DNA of 64,000 nt from Desulfurispirillum indicum S5 (GCF_000177635.2 NC_014836.1:1934001-1998000); one strand, 5' to 3'; counted from the stretch's first letter, positions 1-7,453 are shown. Made by a program: numbers and translations. The notes: generated by a model from the sequence alone, not told the origin.

Positions 1-318
1 CAGACGAATTTCGTTGCGATCGCCAACGACGATATACTCGGCACCAACGGTCATTCGCAGAGATTCGGCAAAATCCTGCACAGAACGGGAATCTCCCTGC
101 TCAATTCCCTGGCGAATCAGAGGATTCTTGGCCACCGAGTGGGCAAGGTCCAGCGCTTTACTCGACATCTGGTCATGGAGCAGGTTCTTGGTGAAATCAG
201 AAAACAAGGCACCTATCAGGCCGACCAGGATGATAAGCAACACGGTCACCAGCAGGCTGAGTTTCGCTTGTAAACGGCGTGGCAGAAAGCGGTCAATGCG
301 CAGGAAGAGGTTGTTCAG
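1..318 (-). CDS. DcuS/CitA-family sensor histidine kinase, N-terminal part (runs off window)
   Basis: The minus-strand frame from base 318 down to base 1 encodes a short basic N-terminus, one hydrophobic helix (LSLLVTVLLIILVGLIGALF) and the start of a periplasmic sensor domain. The stretches ALDLAHSVAKNPLIRQGI and MTVGAEYIVVGDRNEIRL match the opening of the DcuS/CitA PAS-like sensor, which binds C4-dicarboxylates or citrate. The kinase core lies outside the window, so function is inferred from this segment only. The frame has no ATG, GTG or TTG between its upstream stop (364-366) and the membrane helix. A CTG at 318 behind a G-rich stretch is the best in-frame start. An ATG at 331 lies one base out of frame at a run of five G, so a frameshift, phase variation or sequencing slip is possible. 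Confidence 0.6.
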   Translation of the reverse strand, partial: MNNLFLRIDRFLPRRLQAKLSLLVTVLLIILVGLIGALFSDFTKNLLHDQMSSKALDLAHSVAKNPLIRQGIEQGDSRSVQDFAESLRMTVGAEYIVVGDRNEIRL

Positions 319-547
319 ACAGCACCCCCATTTCGATAAATACCGGCAGCAGATGGAGATGTTTCAATTTCCGGAAACCACATTACAGGGAAAAAGTACC
401 AGACCACGACACAGAACATGACCCATAAAGATACGAGCACCGTGGTTGCGGCCCTGAACCGGCACACAGGATCCTGGATGGTCTGATCATTCCCAGCACG
501 GGCCCCGGTTTTCCTGGCGCGGACAGGTGGTGTTCAACACGTACAAC

Positions 548-577
548 AAAAAAAGCCCGACCAGTAAAGGCCGGGCT
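548..577 (-). terminator. Rho-independent terminator of the HU gene
   Basis: Read on the minus strand this is a GC-rich stem (AGCCCGGC pairing with a GTCGGGCT arm) followed by seven T residues, beginning about 20 nt after the HU stop codon. It is the expected end of the monocistronic HU transcript. Confidence 0.85.
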
Positions 578-596
578 CTGCAACTGCAGGTGTATC

Positions 597-878
597 TTAT
601 GCGTTATCAACGCGCTCGCGCAGTTCTTTTCCAGGTTTAAAGTAGGGAACTCTTTTGGAGGGAACGCTGACTTTGTCACCAGTCTTGGGGTTTCTTCCTT
701 CACGTGGTCCGCGCTCACGGGTCTTGAAACTTCCAAAACCGCGCAGTTCAACCTTATCGCCCTCCTCAAGGGCGTCAATAATACACTCGAAAAGACCGTT
801 GACGACCGCCTCTGCCTGCTTCTTATTGACCGAGTCAGTTTTTTCACAAATACGTTCTACAAGATCAGCCTTAGTCAT
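597..878 (-). CDS. HU/IHF-family nucleoid DNA-binding protein
   Basis: A protein of 93 residues, the usual size for HU. It has the helical N-terminal dimerisation part (MTKADLVERI), the conserved GFGSFKTRERG turn before the DNA-binding arm, the arm GRNPKTGDKVSVPSKRVPYF and the short C-terminal helix PGKELRERV. HU binds and bends DNA non-specifically as a dimer and compacts the nucleoid. Two ATG codons are adjacent. The ribosome-binding site AAGGAGG ends one base before the first (881), so the second (878) is better spaced and matches the family start MTKADL. The gene stands alone, with a terminator just downstream. HU versus an IHF subunit cannot be settled from sequence, but the proline-tipped arm and lack of extensions favour HU. 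Confidence 0.93.
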   Translation of the reverse strand: MTKADLVERICEKTDSVNKKQAEAVVNGLFECIIDALEEGDKVELRGFGSFKTRERGPREGRNPKTGDKVSVPSKRVPYFKPGKELRERVDNA

Positions 879-962
879 CATTCCTCCTTAAATATATACT
901 CGACAGGCTAAATACTGAAATGGCAACGCATTAACTTATTCATCGCTTGCCAGAACACAGGA

Positions 963-991
963 TAGTTACCATACTCCCCATACCATGTCAA
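963..991 (-). promoter_or_regulatory. Possible sigma-70 promoter of the HU gene
   Basis: On the minus strand a perfect TTGACA (991-986) is followed after 17 bases by TAACTA (968-963), a weak -10 element. The implied 5' UTR is about 75 nt. The -35 is convincing and the -10 is not. Confidence 0.4.
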
Positions 992-1050
992 GGCTTACAA
1001 ATTCTTTTCCTAAAAGGAATTGCTGCACAAACGGTTCTAGAAAACCATAC

Positions 1051-1061
1051 GTCAAAGTGAC
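1051..1061. promoter_or_regulatory. NorR-type enhancer box 1 (GTCA-N3-TGAC)
   Basis: GTCAAAGTGAC is a perfect inverted repeat matching the GTCA-N3-TGAC consensus known for the nitric-oxide-responsive, sigma-54-dependent activator NorR. It lies about 180 bp upstream of the predicted sigma-54 start site and 40 bp, nearly four helical turns, from box 2. Both boxes are followed by the same GCACCT. The protein that binds is inferred; no norR gene is in the window. Confidence 0.55.
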
Positions 1062-1090
1062 GCACCTTAACGCCGCCTCCAAACAAGCAT

Positions 1091-1101
1091 GTCATTATGA
1101 C
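1091..1101. promoter_or_regulatory. NorR-type enhancer box 2 (GTCA-N3-TGAC)
   Basis: GTCATTATGAC is a second perfect GTCA-N3-TGAC palindrome, exactly 40 bp from box 1 and sharing TGACGCACCT with it. Paired, helically phased sites upstream of a -24/-12 promoter are the typical arrangement of a bacterial enhancer-binding protein target. Confidence 0.55.
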
Positions 1102-1213
1102 GCACCTCTCGTTTTGTTATATTTTCGCAGCAGCACGCCAATTTGACACTTATGGCCCGCATAATTTCCTCCTGAAGTTCAGCAAACGCTGCACAGACGG
1201 CAAAACAGGAAAC

Positions 1214-1229
1214 TGGCACATAATATGCA
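1214..1229 (+). promoter_or_regulatory. Sigma-54 (-24/-12) promoter
   Basis: TGGCACATAATATGCA carries the invariant GG and GC dinucleotides separated by 10 bases, with the full TGGCAC -24 element. The -12 element is ATGCA rather than TTGCA. The predicted start is near base 1240. The promoter sits downstream of the two palindromic boxes and upstream of a terminator with no evident gene between, which suggests it drives a small RNA. Confidence 0.6.
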
Positions 1230-1239
1230 AACAGAATTA

Positions 1240-1340
1240 CGCACCTGGAGAGTTTCCTCTCCTCCTTTCCTCTCCGGGTATGGGATGTTCGTGGAAAAAT
1301 ATTTACGGAAGAAGAGCCTGCACCATGCAGGCTCTTTTTT
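1240..1340 (+). ncRNA. Candidate sigma-54-dependent small RNA, about 100 nt
   Basis: From the predicted start at about 1240 to the T-run at 1340 there is no credible gene. The RNA would begin with a small hairpin (GGAGAG pairing with CTCTCC, about 1247-1262) and continue with a very pyrimidine-rich stretch (CTCCTCCTTTCCTCTCC) that could pair with Shine-Dalgarno sequences. It would end in a perfect 9-bp terminator stem, AGAGCCTGC/GCAGGCTCT, plus six T. Size, promoter class and architecture resemble Qrr-like regulatory RNAs, but there is no recognisable sequence relationship. The start site and the existence of the RNA are predictions. Confidence 0.5.
1313..1340 (+). terminator. Rho-independent terminator
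   Basis: Stem AGAGCCTGC (1313-1321) and GCAGGCTCT (1327-1335), a five-base loop and a T-run to 1340. It lies upstream of the degQ promoter, so it must end a separate upstream transcript. Confidence 0.85.
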
Positions 1341-1353
1341 CGTTTCAGGGTGC

Positions 1354-1381
1354 TTTACACCTCGTCCATGATAGTTATAAT
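1354..1381 (+). promoter_or_regulatory. Sigma-70 promoter of degQ
   Basis: TTTACA (1354-1359), a 16-base spacer and a perfect TATAAT (1376-1381), giving a start near 1388 and a leader of about 33 nt before the degQ ATG. Confidence 0.7.
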
Positions 1382-1420
1382 GCAGGGAAAAAGACTTTTT
1401 TTCTTCTGGAGGTACCTGAA

Positions 1421-2812
1421 ATGAACATATACCGTCTGCTTACTGGTATTCTGCTCAGCACGCTGGCGATCCTGCTCCTCTTTGCCCCCGTGGGCGCCCA
1501 GCAGTTTCCTGACCTCACCCAACTGGTAAAAAAGGTTGAACCCTCTGTGGTGAACGTCTCCACCAGCAAGCAAGTGGAAGTTGGCCAACGCGAGCTGCCA
1601 TTGCCTGAGGAATTCTTCAACCGTTTCTTTGGCGATGAGTTTCGCCGCTTCTTCGGCGACCCGGGGCACCCGAATGGCCAGCAGCGTCGTTCCAGCAGTC
1701 TGGGCTCTGGCTTTATCGTGTCCAGTGATGGTTACATTGTAACCAACAACCATGTGGTGGAAGGTGCCGACGAAATCACGATTATCCTCAGCGATGAGCG
1801 GGAGTTCAAAGCGGAGGTGGTGGGAACCGACGCCACCTACGACTTGGCCCTGCTCAAGATCAACGCCAGTAATCTTCCCGCCCTGCCCCTGGGGAATTCC
1901 GACACCATCGAAGTGGGACAGTGGGTCTTTGCGGTGGGGAATCCCTTCGGCCTCAGCGGAACGGTCACTGTCGGTGTCATCAGCGCCAAGGATCGCTACA
2001 TCGGCCAGTCCGTCTTTGACAGCTTCCTGCAGACCGATGCCTCCATTAACCCCGGCAACAGCGGTGGCCCGCTGCTGAACCTCAAGGGCGAGGTCATCGG
2101 CATCAATACCGCCATTGTCTCCAGTGGCCAGGGCCTTGGCTTTGCCATCCCCATCAATACCCTCAAGTCATCCTATGAACAGCTCAAGGAGAAGGGTCGC
2201 GTGTCGCGAGGTTGGCTCGGAGTATCCCTGCAGCGCCTGACCCCTGAGCTGGCACGCTCCATGGGTGCGGGAGCCGAGACCACCGGAGTGCTTGTCACTT
2301 CCGTTGAGCCGGATCAGCCCGCCCAGCGTGGGGGGCTGCGCGAAGGCGATATCATCACTTCCTTTGATAACCAGCGAATTGATCGCTACCAGGACATCTT
2401 CCGTTTTGTTGCGCGCGCAACTCCCGGCAGTACAGTCCCCATGGAAATCCTTCGTGAAGGCCGCCGGCAGACACTGCGCGTTACCCTTGGAGAAAGGCCC
2501 GACGAGCGCAGGGCGCAGGTGCGACCACGGCAGGCGGAACCTGCCCCATCTGCCGCCTCCTGGCAGTTCCAGGGAATTCACTTTGAGATGCGTGACAACC
2601 GCGTCGTGGTACAGCAGGTGGAAGCGGGCTCCAAAGCCTATGAGGCGGGAGTTCGCCGTGATATGGTTATCCTGCGCGCCAACAATGTGGTGGTGAGCGA
2701 CCTGGCGACACTGGAAAAGGCTATCAAGGAGCGCTCCCGCAACGGCTTCGTGAATCTGCTGGTTCAGCACCAGGGCGCGAACCGCTTTATTCCATTTCAG
2801 ATTCAGCAATAA
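1421..2812 (+). CDS. degQ: Periplasmic serine protease DegP/DegQ (HtrA family) with two PDZ domains
   Basis: A 463-residue envelope protease and chaperone that degrades misfolded periplasmic proteins. It has a signal peptide (residues 1-26, cleaved near GAQQ) and a trypsin-like domain with His111 (TNNHVVEG), Asp141 (YDLALLKI) and Ser214 (GNSGGPLLN). PDZ1 lies around residues 265-360, with the Do-family start SRGWLGVSLQRL, and PDZ2 around 380-463. The start at 1421 follows GGAGG and gives a clean signal peptide, whereas an upstream in-frame extension would run through the terminator and promoter. Length and two PDZ domains fit DegP/DegQ rather than DegS. hldD begins 30 nt downstream, so the two are probably co-transcribed, linking envelope quality control with LPS core synthesis. 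Confidence 0.94.
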   Translation: MNIYRLLTGILLSTLAILLLFAPVGAQQFPDLTQLVKKVEPSVVNVSTSKQVEVGQRELPLPEEFFNRFFGDEFRRFFGDPGHPNGQQRRSSSLGSGFIVSSDGYIVTNNHVVEGADEITIILSDEREFKAEVVGTDATYDLALLKINASNLPALPLGNSDTIEVGQWVFAVGNPFGLSGTVTVGVISAKDRYIGQSVFDSFLQTDASINPGNSGGPLLNLKGEVIGINTAIVSSGQGLGFAIPINTLKSSYEQLKEKGRVSRGWLGVSLQRLTPELARSMGAGAETTGVLVTSVEPDQPAQRGGLREGDIITSFDNQRIDRYQDIFRFVARATPGSTVPMEILREGRRQTLRVTLGERPDERRAQVRPRQAEPAPSAASWQFQGIHFEMRDNRVVVQQVEAGSKAYEAGVRRDMVILRANNVVVSDLATLEKAIKERSRNGFVNLLVQHQGANRFIPFQIQQ

Positions 2813-2842
2813 TACTGCATTCAGCGAGTGAAAGGATATTCT

Positions 2843-3769
2843 ATGCGCTTCATGGTTACCGGCGGCGCCGGCTTTATTGGTTCCAACCTGGCTTTTGCCC
2901 TGAAACAGCAGGGCCACGATGTGGTCGTGGTGGACGACTTCTCCAGCGGCCACTACAAAAACCTGATCGGTTTCACTGGTGAAGTGGTCACCATGGACAT
3001 GGCGCGCATTGAGGAGCTGGCCGAGGTGGAGAGCCTTCTGCCTCTGGATGGCATCTTCCACCAGGCCGCCATCACCGACACCACTGTCATGGATCAGAAG
3101 CGCATGATGAAGGTCAACAATGACGCCTTTCGGCATCTTCTGGAATGGGCAGTGGAAAAAGAGATTCCCGTCGTCTACGCCTCCAGTGCCGGAGTATATG
3201 GCAACTCACCCGCTCCGAACCGCGTTGACCAGGGGCTGCTGCCGGAAAATATCTACGGATTCTCCAAGTACGCCATGGATATGACCGCCAGGTCGTTTAT
3301 GGAGCGTCACCCGGAGCAGCGTATCGTCGGACTGCGCTACTTCAACGTTTACGGGCCCGGCGAATCCCACAAGGGTCACGCCGCCAGCATGGTCTACCAG
3401 CTCTATCACCAGATTCTGGCCGGCAAACGCCCCCGCCTGTTCAAACATGGGGAACAGAAGCGCGACTTTATCTATGTCACCGATATTGTCCAGGCCAACC
3501 TCCGGGCCATGTTCAGTGAAGGAGATGTTTCCGGAGTCTATAATGTGGGAACGGGCACGGCGCGCACCTTCAACGATATGATCGCCATTATCTGCCGCGA
3601 ACTGGCCACAGAGAATACCGTCGAGTACATCGACAACCCCTACGCCTTCTATCAGAACCACACAGAAGCCGATATCAGCGCCACACAGGGCAGGCTGGGA
3701 TACCGCCCCGAATACACCTTTGAAGCGGGCATCGCCGCCTACCTCAAGGCCCTGCAATCGGCCCGATGA
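2843..3769 (+). CDS. hldD: ADP-L-glycero-D-manno-heptose 6-epimerase
   Basis: A 308-residue short-chain dehydrogenase-type epimerase. It converts ADP-D-glycero-D-manno-heptose to the L-glycero form for the LPS inner core. Visible features are the N-terminal NADP-binding motif VTGGAGFIGSN, the catalytic YxxxK as YGFSK and its preceding serine in YASSAGVYG, and family blocks RYFNVYGPGESHKGHAAS and FKHGEQKRDFIYV that distinguish HldD from GalE-type epimerases. The ATG at 2843 has AAGGA 8 nt upstream; a GTG at 2828 would add five residues before the Rossmann strand. The gene lies 30 nt after degQ and overlaps mobA by 4 nt (ATGA), suggesting translational coupling. Cytoplasmic. Confidence 0.92.
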   Translation: MRFMVTGGAGFIGSNLAFALKQQGHDVVVVDDFSSGHYKNLIGFTGEVVTMDMARIEELAEVESLLPLDGIFHQAAITDTTVMDQKRMMKVNNDAFRHLLEWAVEKEIPVVYASSAGVYGNSPAPNRVDQGLLPENIYGFSKYAMDMTARSFMERHPEQRIVGLRYFNVYGPGESHKGHAASMVYQLYHQILAGKRPRLFKHGEQKRDFIYVTDIVQANLRAMFSEGDVSGVYNVGTGTARTFNDMIAIICRELATENTVEYIDNPYAFYQNHTEADISATQGRLGYRPEYTFEAGIAAYLKALQSAR

Positions 3770-4353
3770 AAATCCTGGGGGTGGTGCTGGCGGGGGGACT
3801 GAGCAGCCGCATGGGCCAGGACAAGGCGTCCCTTCCCTGGAACGACAACCAGGATCTGCTGCATCGTGCCATCGAGATTCTGAAAGTGAGCCAGCAGGAG
3901 GTGTGGATTTCCGGACGCGAGGTGGCGGGGTTTCACTGTGTGCTGGACATCGTCCCCAGGCAGGGCCCTCTGGGTGCCATGCACGCCCTGTCCCACGCCC
4001 TTGCTGCCACAGACTGGGACGCGATTGCCGTGCTCCCCTGTGACATGCCTCTGGTGGAAGGAGGCTGGTATGGCGAAATGGCCGACTTCCTGCGACTCCA
4101 TCCGGAGTACGAAGCCGCGGTGCTCGCCCATGCCGGCAAGGCATTCCCCCTGACCGGCATATACCGTGTCAGCGGACTCACCACCATGGCGTGCTCCTTT
4201 GAAAGTGGCAACCGCAAGGTCATAACGGCCTTGCAAGGTTTATCCCATGGGACTATACTGAAACCCGAACACAGACTCATGAACATGAACCAGCCCGAGG
4301 ACTACCAACGGCTGCTGCGCGAAGGAAAACAAGGAGGAGAACATGGCATCTGA
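3766..4353 (+). CDS. mobA: Molybdenum cofactor guanylyltransferase MobA
   Basis: A 195-residue nucleotidyltransferase that joins GMP to molybdopterin to make the MGD cofactor of DMSO-reductase-family enzymes. The N-terminal signature LAGGLSSRMGQDKASLPW is the GTP-binding LAGGxSxRMGxDK motif, followed by GPLGAM and the metal-binding LPCDMPLV. MGD is used by respiratory molybdoenzymes such as nitrate, arsenate, selenate or formate enzymes, so the host probably respires with one. The gene overlaps hldD upstream by 4 nt and the small membrane-protein gene downstream by 11 nt, so it is inside an operon. Confidence 0.9.
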   Translation: MKILGVVLAGGLSSRMGQDKASLPWNDNQDLLHRAIEILKVSQQEVWISGREVAGFHCVLDIVPRQGPLGAMHALSHALAATDWDAIAVLPCDMPLVEGGWYGEMADFLRLHPEYEAAVLAHAGKAFPLTGIYRVSGLTTMACSFESGNRKVITALQGLSHGTILKPEHRLMNMNQPEDYQRLLREGKQGGEHGI

Positions 4354-4477
4354 TCATCATGACGAAATCCAGGAAGAACCCCTCAAGCCCGAGGATATTG
4401 CTCCACTGACCATGGGCTTTATCGGCACCATCGTCTTCGCAGTCGTCACATACTTGCTGGTCATCAGCTTCGGCTGA
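4343..4477 (+). CDS. Small single-span membrane protein (44 aa), function unknown
   Basis: A 44-residue protein with an acidic N-terminus (MASDHHDEIQEEPLKPEDI) and one hydrophobic helix (GFIGTIVFAVVTYLLVISFG) ending the protein. It has its own strong ribosome-binding site (AAGGAGG, 7 nt upstream) and starts inside the end of mobA. A rho-independent terminator follows within 12 nt, so it is the last gene of the degQ-hldD-mobA unit. The shape resembles small accessory subunits of respiratory complexes, but I do not recognise a family. The RBS, overlap and terminator are the support for it being real. Confidence 0.7.
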   Translation: MASDHHDEIQEEPLKPEDIAPLTMGFIGTIVFAVVTYLLVISFG

Positions 4478-4488
4478 CACCTTCACAG

Positions 4489-4512
4489 GCGGAGGGAAAC
4501 CTCCGCTTTTTA
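4489..4512 (+). terminator. Rho-independent terminator of the degQ-hldD-mobA unit
   Basis: Perfect stem GCGGAGG / CCTCCGC with a GAAA tetraloop and a run of T. It closes the operon just after the small membrane-protein gene. Confidence 0.88.
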
Positions 4513-4639
4513 CATTCAGGCGACAGCGTCCGGCATGGCTCAGCCCATGACTGCTGATTTGCTTGCATGTTTACCATCTGTTGCCCTACTATGCCAACGG
4601 AGCTTCAGCTCTCTTTATTACCCTTCGTAAAGCAGTGAG

Positions 4640-5260
4640 ATGTACAGAACCATGCTCATATTTGCAGCCCTCGTCCTGCTGGGAGGCTGTGCCGCAAAAC
4701 AACCCAAAAATATTGACAATATCTGCGCCATTTTTGACCAGAAACCCCACTGGTATGACTACGCCAAAAGGGCTGAAAGTCGATGGGGCACTCCGACACA
4801 TGTACAGATGGCTATCATGTATCAGGAATCAAGTTTTCGCCATAATGTGCGCCCCGCTGAGCGCACACAGATTCTCGGAGTCATTCCGGGTCCGCGACGC
4901 TCCTCAGCTTTCGGTTATCCCCAGGCCAAGGATGAAGTCTGGCGCGAATTCGCAAGGGATACCAGCAACCGCTTTGCCGACCGGCGCAGCATGAAGGACG
5001 CGCTGGATTTCATCGGCTACTATAACGATATCAGCCACCGCCGCCTCCGCATTTCAAAAAGCAATGCCGAACACCTCTATCTGGCCTATCATGAAGGCCA
5101 TGGCGGTTACCAGCGCCGCACCTACCAGCAGAAACCCTGGCTTATGCGTACAGCCAAAATCGTCGGCGACCGTGCCAAAACCTATGAACGGCAACTTGCT
5201 TCGTGTGAATCCCGCTTCAAGTGCCGCCGTTTCTACCAGATCTGGCCCTTCTGCCGGTAA
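4640..5260 (+). CDS. Lytic-transglycosylase-like (SLT) lipoprotein
   Basis: A 206-residue protein beginning with a lipoprotein signal peptide whose lipobox is LLGGC (Cys near residue 17), so it is probably anchored in the outer membrane. The mature part has the SLT-type fold around VQMAIMYQESSF, where the glutamate of QESSF corresponds to the catalytic acid of lysozyme-like transglycosylases. It also has GYPQAKDEVW and a YLAYHEGHGGY block typical of a small, poorly studied SLT lipoprotein family. The likely role is peptidoglycan strand cleavage during growth. The gene follows a terminator, so it starts a new unit with the membrane protein 5 nt downstream. Activity is inferred from the motif. 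Confidence 0.75.
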   Translation: MYRTMLIFAALVLLGGCAAKQPKNIDNICAIFDQKPHWYDYAKRAESRWGTPTHVQMAIMYQESSFRHNVRPAERTQILGVIPGPRRSSAFGYPQAKDEVWREFARDTSNRFADRRSMKDALDFIGYYNDISHRRLRISKSNAEHLYLAYHEGHGGYQRRTYQQKPWLMRTAKIVGDRAKTYERQLASCESRFKCRRFYQIWPFCR

Positions 5261-5265
5261 AGCCC

Positions 5266-6327
5266 ATGCAGGCACCTTTCTTTCCCGTACTTGGTTTCGC
5301 CTCGCTGGCACATATCCTGCTGATCGCGCTCAGTGCCTACCTCTACACCGACAGCTACCGTATTGCCCCTGGCGTTCACGCCCACGGACTTATCGGCATC
5401 GCGGGATTCTGCTACTGCATGTTTCTCTCTTTCCTGATCACCCGCCAGCGCTATGGTAACCTCACCATGCCCCTGCAGATCCTCTTTGCGCTCTTTTCAC
5501 TGATAATGGCGACTGGTGCACTTCTGTCCGAGTATTTCCTGCTGAATCTGGCCGCCTCGGCCTCTCTGTTTGGCTGCCTCATGTTGTGGCACTTCTTCCG
5601 CAATACCTCCAATCAACGCGAAAATGTCTTCATGCGCGCCGCTGTCATTATCTCTGTACTGTGCTGGGTCTACTTTCTCTATTCCCTGAATTTCGAATAT
5701 TTCTTCATGTTTGAAACGCGATTCTCATACGTTCTCCTGGCCCTCTCCTTTCCCATGTCGCTTCTGCTCTTCTCGCGCTACGTGGATATGCTGAATATCT
5801 CCACGCCGCTGGTGAACCTGACCATTGCCACACTGGTGGGAGGAGTGCTGAGCATGTTCTTCGGTATGCTCCTGCAGTGGTACTGGGTGGAGAAAATCAG
5901 TGCCGGGGTACTTCTCCTGCTTATAAGCCTCTATCTGATCCGTGCTTTCAGACTTGGCAATATCGCCCTGATCGTCGCCTTCACTGGCCTGTTACTCACA
6001 GGGCTCAGTGGTGTCTGGTACGTTCTGGTTGCCGAAAGCGGCACGGTCGCCATGGATGTTCTGCGCACCCACGCCCACCTGGCGCACTTCGCCTGGGCCA
6101 CATTCGGCATCTATCTCCTGCTGATGCTCCGGCACTCATTTTCCAGCATGCAGCAGGCCCTCTTCCTCAGCCTGCTGCTGCTCTCCCTGACAGCGCTGGT
6201 CCCTCACTTGCTCTTCGATGTTCCCATACTGCTGCATATCAGCACGACACTCTTCCTGGCAGCGGGCCTGTGCCTGCCCCTTGCCCTCTGGCACCAGATC
6301 AGGCACAACCTCGGGATTGCCGACTGA
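5266..6327 (+). CDS. Multi-pass membrane protein with histidine-rich segments (NnrS-like?)
   Basis: A protein of about 353 residues with roughly ten to twelve hydrophobic helices and no soluble domain. Two helices carry histidine clusters, PGVHAHGLIG near the N-terminus and RTHAHLAHFAW around residue 280. Paired intramembrane His clusters suggest haem or metal binding, as in NnrS or haem-copper-oxidase-like proteins, but the similarity is structural and I cannot assign a family. The ATG at 5266 lies 5 nt after the SLT lipoprotein stop. A GTG at 5221 would overlap that gene. The 3' end overlaps the convergent permease gene by 29 nt. Confidence 0.6.
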   Translation: MQAPFFPVLGFASLAHILLIALSAYLYTDSYRIAPGVHAHGLIGIAGFCYCMFLSFLITRQRYGNLTMPLQILFALFSLIMATGALLSEYFLLNLAASASLFGCLMLWHFFRNTSNQRENVFMRAAVIISVLCWVYFLYSLNFEYFFMFETRFSYVLLALSFPMSLLLFSRYVDMLNISTPLVNLTIATLVGGVLSMFFGMLLQWYWVEKISAGVLLLLISLYLIRAFRLGNIALIVAFTGLLLTGLSGVWYVLVAESGTVAMDVLRTHAHLAHFAWATFGIYLLLMLRHSFSSMQQALFLSLLLLSLTALVPHLLFDVPILLHISTTLFLAAGLCLPLALWHQIRHNLGIAD

Positions 6328-7378
6328 AACAGGCCAGGAATCTGCCGACCCACAGATACAGGCACAGTGCAATCAACACAAACGAAAACAGCCGTGGCAG
6401 CCATCTCACTGGTGACTGCTCTGCCGATGGCAACAGCTGCAGGGGAATCTCAATCGCCATGCCATCAATTACGGCGGCAAAGACAATACTTCCCACAGCC
6501 AGACAGGCGAGGAAAATCAACAAATTGCGCAATCCCACCACACGCAGCAGTACACTCAGACTGACCATACTGACTGCCGGTGCCGCTGTCAGAAAGATAA
6601 AGGCCGCACCCAGGGAGAACCCGGCAGCATAGAGGGAGATGGCCACGGGAATCACAGAAATAGAGCAGACGTACAGGGGCAGGCCCAGCAGAAGTGCAAG
6701 ACCATAGGAGAGCAGAACATGCTGACTGACAAAGTCGCCATACTGCTCCGGCCAGACGCTCAACAGCAGAGCTGCCAGTACCAGCCCAATGACAAGGGGC
6801 TTGGCAATATCACCCATCAGATCCAGAAAGTTCTGCCCAAAGGCCTGTGACTTCGGGGGATTTTGCCGCGAAGACTCAGCTGCCGCCGTGCACTGACAGC
6901 CACCGGAACAGGCTCCAACAGAAGCTTCCGATGGCTGGACTAAAACCCTTTCCCCCCGCAGGCGTTCAACAAAACCCACAATGATACCGGCAAGCAATCC
7001 AATGATCAGCGATACCAGCACCCGCAAGACGGTAATCAGTCCACCAAAGACCCCGTACGTGGGGATAATGGAGTCAACTCCGGTCATGGGCGTTGTGCTC
7101 AGAAAACTCACTACCGGGCCATTTCCCGCACCGCTTTTCTTCAGGGAGGTGGCTATGGGCAAAACACTGCAGGAGCAAAGGGGGAGTGGCAAGCCCAGCA
7201 AGGACGCTTTCAGCACAGCGCCAAGGGTGTTCCCTCCCATGTGACTGACAATAAAGCGATCGGAGATGTATATCCTCAGAATACTCGCAATCACCAGCCC
7301 CAGAAGCATATACATTGCAATAGCGTCAAGCAGCACCCAGAAATGGTGCCAGAATTCCAGACCATAGGCCATCATCAC
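6299..7378 (-). CDS. SO_0444-type metal efflux permease (DUF318)
   Basis: A 359-residue integral membrane protein with about ten helices in two homologous halves. The first half contains GLPLPLCSCSVLPIATSLKK followed by SFLSTTPMTGVDSI, the signature of the DUF318/SO_0444 permeases implicated in Cu/Zn or arsenic export. A central cytoplasmic loop (about residues 150-170) is cysteine-rich (GACSGGCQC) and could bind thiophilic metals. The start with three ATG codons follows GAGGAG. The gene is transcribed alone toward the NnrS-like gene. A promoter with repeated ATATGC elements upstream suggests metal-responsive control, but no regulator gene is adjacent. Substrate is inferred from the family. 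Confidence 0.8.
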   Translation of the reverse strand: MMMAYGLEFWHHFWVLLDAIAMYMLLGLVIASILRIYISDRFIVSHMGGNTLGAVLKASLLGLPLPLCSCSVLPIATSLKKSGAGNGPVVSFLSTTPMTGVDSIIPTYGVFGGLITVLRVLVSLIIGLLAGIIVGFVERLRGERVLVQPSEASVGACSGGCQCTAAAESSRQNPPKSQAFGQNFLDLMGDIAKPLVIGLVLAALLLSVWPEQYGDFVSQHVLLSYGLALLLGLPLYVCSISVIPVAISLYAAGFSLGAAFIFLTAAPAVSMVSLSVLLRVVGLRNLLIFLACLAVGSIVFAAVIDGMAIEIPLQLLPSAEQSPVRWLPRLFSFVLIALCLYLWVGRFLACFSRQSRGCA

Positions 7379-7453
7379 TCACTCCTCTGCGTATAAAGCA
7401 TCATGAAACTGAAGTTCCGTACCCTGCCACCATGGCCAAAAGCGTTTAGATTC

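Noticed and set aside
1097-1420. N-terminal extension of DegQ to base 1097
   Set aside because: It would translate through a sigma-54 promoter, a terminator and the degQ promoter, and would bury the signal peptide about 108 residues inside.
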